Assembly (NCBI GenBank): GCA_028752905.1
Contig: JAQNBH010000012.1
Location: forward strand, 22,725,112-22,789,111
DNA from: Cladorhizidae sp. MBARI D1340-BT2
Lineage: Eukaryota; Porifera; Demospongiae; Poecilosclerida; Cladorhizidae
Length of the DNA stretch: 64,000 bases
Direction of reading: 5' to 3'
A model generated the notes under the pieces. The model saw nothing but the letters and a program-made list of their open reading frames with translations. It ran no database searches and was not told where the DNA came from. A program made the translations under genes and the position numbers. Positions within the stretch are counted from its first letter, which is position 1. Every line of letters begins with the position of its first letter. Shown in pieces: positions 46,001-58,000 of this stretch.

Positions 46001-49000
46001 CAACCTTCTCTGGAACACAACCTTCTCTGGAACACAACCTTCTCTGGAACACAACCTTCTCTGGAACACAACCTTCTCTGGAACACAACCTTCTCTGGAA
46101 CAACCTTCTCAGGAACACAACCTTCTCTGGAACAACCTTCTCTGGAACACAACCTTCTCTGGAACACAACCTTCTCTGGAACACAACCTTCTCTGGAACA
46201 CAACCTTCTCTGGAACACAACCTTCTCTGGAACACAACCTTCTCTGGAACAACCTTCTCTGGAACACAACCTTCTCTGGAACACAATCTTTGTCAAAATG
46301 AGCCAAGCTTATATTTATATATAAGGCATCACATGATCATGTCTATTACAGTAGCTCCTAACTTTTGCTCATTGGTGGGGCATGGTTACATACAATCGCT
46401 TGCCATTCAATTTACTTTGCTTAATTAATACCCACTTGTCCCCCTCTCCCCTCCCCCCTCCCCCCCTCCCAGCCTAACATTGAGGAAATAGCTCCTCTTT
46501 ATCCTCATGAGGTCCGCTGGTTCTACAAGGCTCCAGGGAAGTACTGGCAGCCATTGCAAGGCTGCGACTCTCTCCTACTGGAGCAAACGTACCTCTCTCT
46601 GAATGGAGGTGGCCAGGCCAGTGCTGGGGATGATGGTGGTTTAGGTGGTGAGTGCTCTGATGGTGTGTGTGAAGGTGAAGTGGTTGTGTTGGGAGGCCTC
46701 TACGAGGTGGACGTGGTGCGCAGGACTTTGGAACCAATTTATTGGAAAGGTGCGCATTGTGCTAATTGTGGTGCGTGTGTGCACCTCTCTATATTTCTCT
46801 CTCTGTTGTCAGTCTGTCTCTGTTGTCTGTCTGTCTCTGTTGTCAGTCTGTCTCTGTTGTCAGTCTGTCTCTGTTGTCTGTCAGTCTCTGTTGTCAGTCT
46901 GTCTCTGTTGTCAGTCTGTCTCTGTTGTCAGTCTGTCTCTGTTGTCAGTCTGTCTCTGTTGTCTGCCTGTCTCTGTTGTCAGTCTGTCTCTGTTGTCAGT
47001 CTGTCTCTGTTGTCAGTCTGTCTCTGTTGTCAGTCTGTCTCTGTTGTCAGTCTGTCTCTGTTGTCAGTCTGTCTCTGTTGTCAGTCTGTCTCTGTTGTCA
47101 GTCTGTCTCTGTTGTCAGTCTGTCTCTGTTGTCAGTCTGTCTCTGTTGTCAGTCTGTCTCTGTTGTCAGTCTGTCTCTGTTGTCAGTCTGTCTCTGTTGT
47201 CTGCCTGTCTCTGCCTGCCTGTCAGTCTCTGCCTGTCAGTCTCTCCATACTTCCTGTCTGTGTCTCTGTCTCTGATGTCTATCTGTGTAGTCTCACTCCG
47301 TCTATATCTGTCTGTAAAAAATATTCACCGGATTAAGCCCTCAAACACCATCTGTCTAGTAGTAAAGTGTGGAGTGACTATTTTCAGAAAACATCTGTGG
47401 TAGCTTTTTTGCATGTTTTGGCCTCTGTCTTGTCGAGCTTTTAGCATCAAGCTGCAGCTGCCACACCCATAGGTTTGCACTAGTAACTGGAACTAAGGCA
47501 GCTGGCTGCTTGGCTAAGCTGTTGCTATGTAGTCATATTGGTGGTTTTGTGGAATGGGCACAATAGGGGACTATGAGAATCACGTAATTAACTTCCTGTC
47601 TCAAAACTCCTAGTATTGCATCATGTGATGTAGTATAGCCATAACCTTAGCTATAGCCATAACCCTAGGCATTAATCTGCCCCTAGCCACTGCCCTTACC
47701 CTAACCCTAGTCACTTCCCTGGTACAGTAGATGGCAGTACAGTATTGTTGTCATTGTAATGATGATGTAATTATGATTAACGGGACTGTGACTTGGTAGG
47801 GAGCTATATTCAGGTAAAGAGCCTTGTAGGAGCGATTAGCACCTCCTCACTCTGCGCCGGCTAACACTACCTGATCGCTAAACGTAGTTGAACAAGAATA
47901 AGATTTTTTTCCCTTTTTTCCTTCTAGGTACAAAATTGCAAAATTTAAATCTTTGTGGCTGGCAATTAATTAAGTGCATAGAAGTGTACTGTAGTGTAGT
48001 GTCAGACAATACTCTCATCACCTCATATATCCATATATTGTTATGATATTTTCATCCCCTAGTCCCCCTAGGTTGGGGATAGGGGGTGAAGATTTCCGGG
48101 GTTGAGAGTATTAAGAGGTGAACTCTACTCTGCAAGTGCACTAAACACACCCTGCTCACACTCATCAAGGTGCCCGTGCCTCAAGTGCTGGAGATGGACT
48201 CATCAAGGTGCCCGTGCCACAAGTGTTGGGATGGACTCATCAAGGTGCCCGTGGGGGACTATACCTGAAACTGGGAGAAAAACGTCTGTTGATTTGGACT
48301 GCCCATAACTTTTTTTATAATTACTCTGTCCAAATAATATTATGGTCATATTGTTCCTTGATCTATGTGCTTTCCAATGATATAAAAGATTAGTCTATAG
48401 GCATATTTTCTCAGAAGATACATGCAGAAATATCAAGGCATTCCAAAAAACTAAACACTTCTGCCCCAACACTTCCCCCTCACACATACTTACAAACCAA
48501 AAGCTGTAAATTGGTCTGTGGTTTGCCTAAGCGGAGACAAAAATTCAATAACTAAACTGGGGGGAGTGGCGCATCCTGCCTGCCGTATTAGTGAATACGC
48601 GATCTTAACGATAAATCTGCAAAGGTCACCTCTTCTAATCACCATAACTTGACAACCCATCAAGTTAAAAAAAAAATGTCTCGCTCATATAATAGCTTAG
48701 GCAAACCACAGACCAATTTACAGCTTTTGGTTTGTGAGAGGGAAGTGTGGGGGCAGAAGTGGTCAGTTTTTTGGAATGCCTTGATAGTTCTGCATGTATC
48801 TTCTGAGAAAATATGCCTATAGACTAATCTTTTATATCATTGGAAAGCACATAGATCAAGGAACAATATGAGCATAATATTATTTGGACAGAGTAATTAT
48901 TAAAAAAGTTATGGGCAGTCCAAATCAACAGACGTTTCCCCCCCCCCCCAGTTTCAGGTATAGTCCCCCCTTAAGAGGTGAACTCTACTCTGCAAGTGCA

Positions 49001-52000
49001 CTAAACACACCCTGCTCACACTCATCAAGGTGCCCGTGCCTCAAGTGCTGGAGATGGACTCATCAAGGTGCCCGTGCCTCAAGTGTTGGAGATGGACTCA
49101 TCAAGGTGCCCGTGCCTCAAGTGCTGGAGATGGACTCATCAAGGTGCCCGTGCCACAAGTGCTGGAGATGGACTCATCAAGGTGCCCGTGCCTCAAGTGC
49201 TGGAGATGGACTCATCAAGGTGCCCGTGCCGGAGATGGACTCATCAAGGTGCCCGTGCCTCAAGTGTTGGAGATGGACTCATCAAGGTGCCCGTGCCTCA
49301 AGTGTTGGAGATGGACTCATCAAGGTGCCCGTGCCTCAAGTGTTGGAGATGGACTCATCAAGGTGCCTGTGCCTCAAGTGTTGGAGATGGACTCATCAAG
49401 GTGCCCGTGCCACAAGTGCTGGAGGTGGACTCATCAAGGTGCCCGTGCCTCAAGTGTTGGAGATGGACTCATCAAGGTGCCCGTGCCTCAAGTGCTGGAG
49501 ATGGACTCATCAAGGTGCCCGTGCCTCAAGTGCTGGAGATGGACTCATCAAGGTGCCCGTGCCTCAAGTGTTGGACATGGACTCATCAAGGTGCCCGTGC
49601 CACAAGTGCTGGAGATGGACTCATCAAGGTGCCCGTGCCACAAGTGCTGGAGATGGACTCATCAAGGTGCCCGTGCTGGAGATGGACTCATCAAGGTGCC
49701 CGTGCCGGAGATGGACTCATCAAGGTGCCCGTGCCTCAAGTGTTGGAGATGGACTCATCAAGGTGCCCGTGCCACAAGTGCTGGAGATGGACTCATCAAG
49801 GTGCCCGTGCCTCAAGTGTTGGAGATGGACTCATCAAGGTGCCCGTGCCTCAAGTGTTGGAGATGGACTCATCAAGGTGCCCGTGCCACAAGTGCTGGAG
49901 ATGGACTCATCAAGGTGCCCGTGCCACAAGTGTTGGAGATGGACTCATCAAGGTGCCCGTGCCTCAAGTGCTGGAGATGGACTCATCAAGGTGCCCGTGC
50001 CACAAGTGCTGGAGGTGGACTCATCAAGGTGCCCGTGCCACAAGTGCTGGAGATGGACTCATCAAGGTGCCCGTGCCACAAGTGCTGGAGGTGGACTCAT
50101 CAAGGTACCCGTGCCTCAAGTGCACTCATCAAGGTGCCCGTGCCACAAGTGTTGGAGATGGACTCATCAAGGTGCCCGTGCCTCAAGTGCTGGAGATGGA
50201 CTCATCAAGGTGCCCGTGCCACAAGTGCTGGAGATGGACTCATCAAGGTGCCCGTGCCACAAGTGCTGGAGATGGACTCATCAAGGTGCCCGTGCCTCAA
50301 GTGTTGGAGATGGACTCATCAAGGTGCCCGTGCCTCAAGTGCTGGAGATGGACTCATCAAGGTGCCCGTGCCTCAAGTGCTGGAGATGGACTCATCAAGG
50401 TGCCCGTGCCACAAGTGCTGGAGATGGACTCATCAAGGTGCCCGTGCCACAAGTGCTGGAGATGGACTCATCAAGGTGCCCGTGCCTCAAGTGTTGGAGA
50501 TGGACTCATCAAGGTGCCCGTGCCACAAGTGCTGGAGATGGACTCATCAAGGTGCCCGTGCCACAAGTGCTGGAGATGGACTCATCAAGGTGCCCGTGCC
50601 ACAAGTGTTGGAGATGGACTCATCAAGGTGCCCGTGCCTCAAGTGCTGGAGATGGACTCATCAAGGTGCCCGTGCCTCAAGTGCTGGAGATGGACTCATC
50701 AAGGTGCCCGTGCCTCAAGTGTTGGAGATGGACTCATCAAGGTGCCCGTGCCACAAGTGCTGGAGATGGACTCATCAAGGTGCCCGTGCCTCAAGTGCTG
50801 GAGATGGACTCATTGAATAGGTGTAGTCATGCTCTCTGCTTTGACATAATGAGAAGATGGTGTGTAGGTGTCCAGGGAGTTGAGGTGGTGGTGGGTGTCC
50901 ATCCAGGGAGTTGAGGTGGTGGTGGGTGTCCAGCCATTGAGTTGGTGGTGGTGGTGGGTGTCCAGCCAGGGAGTTGAGGTGGTGATGGTGGTCCAGCCAG
51001 GGTGTGATGGGTGTCCAGGGAGGTGGTGATAGGGAGTGTGGGTAAATGTGTAGAATGAGAGATTGGCAAGCAGAGCAAACTTATCCAGCATCTTACCCCT
51101 CTGGTTCGAAGCGGATAGTGACAGAGGTCGAGTTTCCCCTCAAATCCTTCACCCATACCTCTATCAAATCGATAGAGCCATTGAACACCAGCAATGGAGC
51201 CAGTTTTAAGTAAACACTGCCTTTAAGCAGTGTTGATGTACCCACAGCACCAAATAGATGTAGATAATAGACAACAGCAGACCACATGCTAGCTAGGGAT
51301 GCTTGTAGCTGCAGAAGCCACTACAGAAGTCCTGAGTGTTTGTAAATAGCAGGTCTCGACAACTCACTTGTTGAACAGATGGACCACCATAAGAGCCTGC
51401 AGGGCACACTTCTGGCATATTACTAATATTAATAAAAAATGAACCGTTTGTGCCCCTAAACAGCATTTGCCCAGTGGACTTGCTGTATCATGTAAAATTG
51501 CTTTACTTTGAAGTTTGTAAGGTAGAGCGAGTAATCACCTTCTCAATAATCAACTTCAAATTGTATTCACTCGACATTTCGACTAGATGCTCTAGCCTTC
51601 ATTATTCCTGATGAAGGCTAGAGCATCTAGTCGAAACGTGGAGAGAATACAATTTGAAGTGATTATTGAGAAGGTGATTATAATGTTATTATGTCAACTG
51701 AGAGTTCATTGAAACTAAAATGATGATTTATTATTATTAATATTATTTAAAAAAATAATAATCATAATAATAAAAGTTAATGGCTAATGATCATGAATGT
51801 TGTCAAGAGGAGCATCTTCCACACCTTTGCTATGGAAGCCTCTTCTCTGGAGGAAAGCTGTGTAGGTGTCTATGTCTAGCTGGAACCACTCTGAATGCCT
51901 TCACTCTTGAGAAAGCTGCATAGGCACCTATGCTTACCTGGAACCACTCTGAATGCCTTCACTCTGGAGAAAGCTGCACCTGTAGGCACCTATGCTTACC

Positions 52001-55000
52001 TGGAACCACTCTGAATGCCTTCACTCTTGAGAAAGCTGCACAGGCACCTATGCTTACCTGGAACCACTCTGAAGGCCTTCACTCTTGAGAAAGCTGCACC
52101 TGTAGGCACCTATGCTTACCTGGAACCACTCTGAAGGCCTTCACTCTTGAGTAAGCTGCACAGGCACCTATGCTTACCTGGAACCACTCTGAAGGCCTTC
52201 ACTCTTGAGAAAGCTGCACCTGTAGGCACCTATGCTTACCTGGAGCCACTCTGAAGGCCTTCACTCTTGAGAAAGGAGGTGCTCCTGGGTGGATTTGCTT
52301 TCTGTAAGTTTTATCGTTGACATTGACAGCGCTGTGTAGTTTTTGTTTGCTTATCTTAATGGAGCTGATTCCGGTACCAAAATGCAGCCTAACGATTTTA
52401 AACGTTGAATTGTTGAATATTATAGTTGCAAAGAGAACCCGAAGGCAGCGGTAAATTGCTCAAATAATCCTGACAACTTCCTGCAGTGTGTCGAAGGAAA
52501 TGAGTGGCCCTAGTACTGGCTATGGAATTGCTGCGATTCTAAGCTTCTAAGGTTATCTAAATACTCCAAGTCATCACGGTGTCTATTATAACAGGAGTTG
52601 CTGTAATTAGAATGATTAGAATGATTCCACAAAACTCGAGATGCAATTGGTACTGTATGTGTGCCTAGTTTGTAGGTAGCCTAGTTTCGAGCCGGGCCAC
52701 CATGGAGCATGCTGGTGAGAGTGGAGTGCAGCTCTCTGTTGGTGCAGAGATGGTAGCTTATGGTGACCAAGCAGCAGATGCAAGTCACCAACTTTGCTGC
52801 AAGTCTAGGAAGGAGCTGACCAGGAAACCCTGGGATCTCCACCATAGAGGGGTACACCTGGCAAGGTCAGACAGAGGTCACTTGAATTCTTACATACTAC
52901 TGTTCAAGGTTCAACTAAGTGTACAGACAGCGTGCAATGGCTACTTTTAGTAACAGACCTAGCAAGCTAGAGCTCCTTTTAGTAACGGACCTAGCAAGCT
53001 AGAGCTCCTTTTAGTAACGGACCTAGCAAGCTAGAGCTCCTTTTAGTAACAGACCTAGCATGCTATAGCTCCTTATAGTAACGAACCTAGCATGCTAGAG
53101 CTCCTTTTAGTAACAGACCTAGCATGCTAGAGCTCCTTTTAGTAACAGACCTAGCATGCTATAGCTCCTTATAGTAACATACCTAGCATGCTAGAGCTCC
53201 TTTTAGTAACGGACCTAGCAAGCTAGAGCTCCTTTTAGTAACAGACCTAGCAAGCTAGAGCTCCTTTTAGTAACAGACCTAGCATGCTAGAGCTCCTTTT
53301 AGTAACATACCTAGCATGCTAGAGCTCCTTTTAGTAACGGACCTAGCATGCTAGAGCTCCTTTTAGTAACAGACCTAGCATGCTAGAGCTCCTTTTAGTA
53401 ACGGACCTAGCATGCTAGAGCTCCTTTTAGTAACGGACCTGTGCATGTAACTTGCCAATCTAATTGCTCCCTACTGGCCTGTTGTATAATAGCATAACCA
53501 CTCCTAGCCAGCAGGCTAATTGCATTCCTGCCTGTCATGTGACAAGCCTGGAAGTAGCAACACCCTCAGGCTAATGGCACCCCTGCCTGTCATGTGACAA
53601 GGCACTTACAAGCCCTGAAGTATCTAATCACTTCACACGCTCAGCATCAACTGCCTGTGAAGCCATGTTGAATGGCTCTTTTAGTAATTATCAAGCTTGC
53701 CTCTGGAGGTGCTAATTGGTGAGATGGTGCTGAGCAATCTGTTGGCTTTTGATGTGCAGCTTAAAATCCATCGACATTCCCGATGTGCTTTAATTAGACA
53801 CTTAGCAGGGGTAAGGGTACCATTAAGGCCGGTTCATAATATGACGATAGCTCAGCGTAGCGCATCGTCATCGTCAAACCTATCGTCAATTATGAACCGC
53901 TACCGTTTTGACGCTGTGACGCCACGGAGGCTGACGATAGAGTAGACTTGGATTCTATTCCAACGTCTACTGCTCAGCGTCTAACCAATTAGATTTTCAC
54001 GTGACAATGGCGTTAAGCATTTCCAATTGAAGCTACCCATTTTACAATGGATGACGAGAAAGTGGTGGAGGCAGTACGGTCTTATAGCTACCTTTGGCAG
54101 GTGTCTTCGCGATCTTACAAAGACCCAGAGGGCCAAGGACAACGCCTGGATCGAGGTTTCTGGCAAGGTAGGATATTAGCTATGTAAAATTTGTGGCTAG
54201 TTATTTGTGGAAGGGTAGTTATTAATACTAAATTTTGGAGCGGACTGCTGTGTCCAGGAATGTATGAAAAGGTGGAAGGTTCTGTTCTGAGGGACAGATT
54301 CGTCATGGAATTGAAAAAAAATAAAACCAAGAAGTCTGGAGATGCACTGGTGTCCTGTTGGCGGCTGTTTGGCCCAATGAGCTTTATCACCGACACTGTG
54401 AAGCACAAAATGTTAGTGATTACCATAAGTTTGACTATGTAGTGAAGTTGAATTATATATTTGAATGTTCTGCATCTTATTTGTATAGCACCGTCACCAA
54501 CTTGACTCCTGCTCGGGCAGACACGTATGTTTTCTAGATATGTATTCTTTGTTACACTGAATCTTGATGTGGTATAGACCTCCTACATCAGACCGTCCGC
54601 AGGAAAGCGAGGAAGGAAGTAACGTACATGTAGATGAAACGACAATTGCTATCAGGTAGGTTAGTATCCATCCCAAAATTAATATGACCGTTCTTTTATG
54701 TTCAACAGCAGTACTGCAGCAAGTACCCCAGGTACCCTCACACCACAACTACTTGACCACCCACGCAAAAAAAGAAAACGACAAGTTGAAGTTGATGAAA
54801 TGGACAGGGTGCTCATCGCCTGCAGCAGCAGGAAGATGGAGAGGGTGCCTTTGGCAAACATGTTGCTGCCTGTCTCAGGCTATTAGGAGGACGAGCTAAG
54901 GCCATAGCACGAGTAGAGATAAGACAAAATCTTACTTAATTAACTCCCAATATCCCCTACTCCACTCCTCACTATCCCCCAAACAATGTAAATACAGGTC

Positions 55001-58000
55001 CTTCATCTCCCACTCACCCCAATGATACCTTTTACACCTTTCAATTGCAACAATATTGTTATATCAGTAAATGAAATTATGCTGATTTCTATATGTAATA
55101 AAACAGAATAGTCAAGTTAGCCGCACATGGCGATAATATTGCCAAACACACTTCTCCAGCAGGTGAACAAAAGAACTTTTTGAAATCATCTCGGACATCA
55201 GCTGCAGATTGAGAATGTCTGTATATACATATAAATATATGAGTCGGATTATGTATATAAATATATAGATAAATAGTCACTGAATAGAATACTGACTAAC
55301 CTATCATTATTACAGGGATGGTTTGGGTGAATATTTAACTTAACTTATACCTCTTTCAGGAGACTATCAAACCTTTCTTTCGTCATCCTGAGGTACGTGA
55401 AGTGGCTGCTTGGGTCAGATAGACGCATCTCCTGAAGTAAATTATGATATTCTCCTTGTTCCAGGCGCTGTTGGAATATTTTGCGTGCACGCACTCTCCT
55501 CAGTCTCCTATTCCTCCTTCTTCTCAACAGTAATACTAGAATTATAGCCTCCTGTTCTCGTACAAAATTTCTCCCGACCATGGCGAGCAAAAAATGAACT
55601 GGCTACTAGCGACAAACGTGCTCAGCAACTGCAAGGTCAAAGTCCAATTGGTGGTTCGCTCTCTCCGTCAATAACGCCAAATTGTGAACGGCAATGACGC
55701 TGCTAGAGAAGCTTGACCACAAAAGCGACGATGCGCTACGCCGAGCTATCGTCATATTATGAACCGGTGTCACAGGGTATTTGGCATTCCTCAGGGAATT
55801 TGGTATCCCACGCGCCCTAGGGTATTTGGTATCCCCATCCCGACGCCAGCTAGCACGTACTTTGTAGCTCTTGCTACAAGCACTGGTGGGGCTAGCAGTT
55901 ATTTGTGATGCTGCCAAGAAAGAGTGCCCTTCAACGTGGTGTCCTCGTCATATACCTGTCTGTGGTTATAAGTAAAATTAAAATACGCTACCTAACTAGG
56001 CCTATATAAAAACTACCTCCTGAAAAGGGTTCATAATATGTAGCTCTAGCGGCTCCTTCAGGGTAAACTCCTTGGTGGAGATACTGGTACACTTCGTCAT
56101 ATTTACGTTCTTCTTCAGCCGCCGCGTGTGTAAAAGTGGGGATACCAAATTCCCTGAAGGGATACCACGCGGGGATGCCAAATACCCTGCACGGGGATGC
56201 CAAATAACCTAGGGTATTTGGCATGGGGATACCAAATAGTGGGGATGCCAAATTCCCTGGGACACCGGCCATTTGCACGAGCCTGATTATGTCTCAAGGG
56301 GGGAACTGAAAACTGTGGTTTACCATTTAAAGTACCATATCTTTGCACACATTCATGCTATGGTCATGATTTATATACCAATATGTAGCCAATACTGTGT
56401 GCTTTCTGGTGGCGTTTTTGTTTTACCATACATGTTTATCTTTTGGAACCGCAAGTTGGAATGTCAAGAAAGGTCAGTGCCCCAAATCCGTTAAGTAAAT
56501 AACTTACCAGCATCAAGTCTTAGCTGTACAAACACGACAACTTGATGTCTAGATAATTATTCCTGATGAAGGCTAGAGCATCTGTTGAAACATCGAGATA
56601 ATACAATTTCAAGTGATTATTTTTGAGAAAGTTATGTAAGAGATATTTTTAATATATATATTTTTAATACTTATGTTCATGTGAAAGGGAACATATGAAA
56701 GGGGTCAAATACAAACACTAAAAAAATACAAACACTAAAAAAAACTTGTGGTTACAATTTTGGAGCTCCATAGATTCTGCACACTTCACTGTATGAACTT
56801 GATGTACAGCTCAAATGATAGATCTCTCTGTGTGCTCTCTTTTGGTATTATAAAAAGGTTGCTAAAGGTACATGCAGCCAAAGTGTGAGTCCTCAAAATC
56901 TGTGCCTGAACAAGCATTCCTGGATGCCATTGCACTGAGGTATGGCTGGACTCCCTCTCACTCCCCGCCAAGCTATGCATGTGGCTCAAGTCTCTCAGCT
57001 GAGCAGGCCATGTCTTGCCCCAAAGGTGGCTTCCTGTTGATACCTCACAATGAGATCTGTGACCTCACAGCCAACCTGCTTGCGGAATTCTGTTCAAATG
57101 TCTGCATGGAGCCGAGCTGCAGCCACTGTCAGGGGGAACACTGAATTACAACACTGCCAACATGGAGGACCGAGCACGCCTCGACATCGCAGCTAATGGT
57201 GTGTGGAGTGGCCGCTTTGAGAGAACATTTGAGGATGTGCGAGTGTCTAACCACATGCTCCACCCACAGCAAAGCCCCTCCCCCTCACCCACATGCTCCA
57301 CCCACAGCAATACCACTCCCCCTCTCCCACATGCTCCACCCACAGCAATGCCCCTCCCCCCTCACCCACATGCGCCACCCACAGCAATGCCACTCCCCCT
57401 CGCCCACATGCTCCACCCACAGCAGTGCCCCTCCCCCTCACCCACATGCTCCACCCACAGCAATGCCCCTCCCCCTCACCCACATGCTCCACCCACAGCA
57501 ATGCCCCTCCCTCTCATCTTGTTGCAAGAGGCACGAGAAAATGAAGAGGAGAGCATACGAGCAAAGAGTATGGGAAGTTGAACACGCCTCGCTCACCCCC
57601 ACCCTCCTCTGCGGAACTGGTGGGATGGTCAATGAGGCAACTCATTTTTACAAGAGGATGGCCTCCCACCAGCTGCAAAGTGTGGCTAGCATTACAGCTC
57701 CACCATTCAGTGCCTTTGAGGTGCACGTTCCAATACCAGACATGCCCAGAGATTTATCCCCCCAATAGACCTTGTGACCTCGGGAGTCACACACCCAAAG
57801 CTGGCAATGTTGTTTTCCCCCATGCCCCATGCAATACACACAAAAAAAAGTATAGTAGTTATAGTAGTAGTAGTACATGTAGTATAGTGGCAGTAGTATA
57901 GTAGTAGTAGTATAATAGTAGTATAGTAGTAGTATAGTAGTAGTAGTTTCTCTCAAACTACTTGTCATGGTTTCTTTTTCCTTTTCCATCCTTCAGTTGT

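Larger units (their letters stand above)
53829..55767. mobile_element. PIF/Harbinger-type DNA transposon, defective
   Basis: Terminal inverted repeats of 41 bp (53829-53869 and 55727-55767) start ccggttcataatatgacgat and differ at one position. Inside are a plus-strand MADF/BESS gene and a minus-strand N-terminal transposase exon, the usual divergent two-gene content of Harbinger elements. The DDE catalytic part is missing, so the copy cannot be autonomous. No clear 3-bp target duplication was seen because the right end abuts another element. Confidence 0.82.

Noticed and set aside
45431..46306. Open frames on both strands in the 17-bp array
   Set aside because: Repeat artefact; lies inside DDHD1 intron 1.
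47638..47720. Interstitial telomere repeat
   Set aside because: Only about two CCCTAA-like units within degenerate ccataaccctag sequence.
48884..50914. 676-codon open frame over the 38-bp array
   Set aside because: Three overlapping frames of equal length show this is a stop-free minisatellite unit, not selection.
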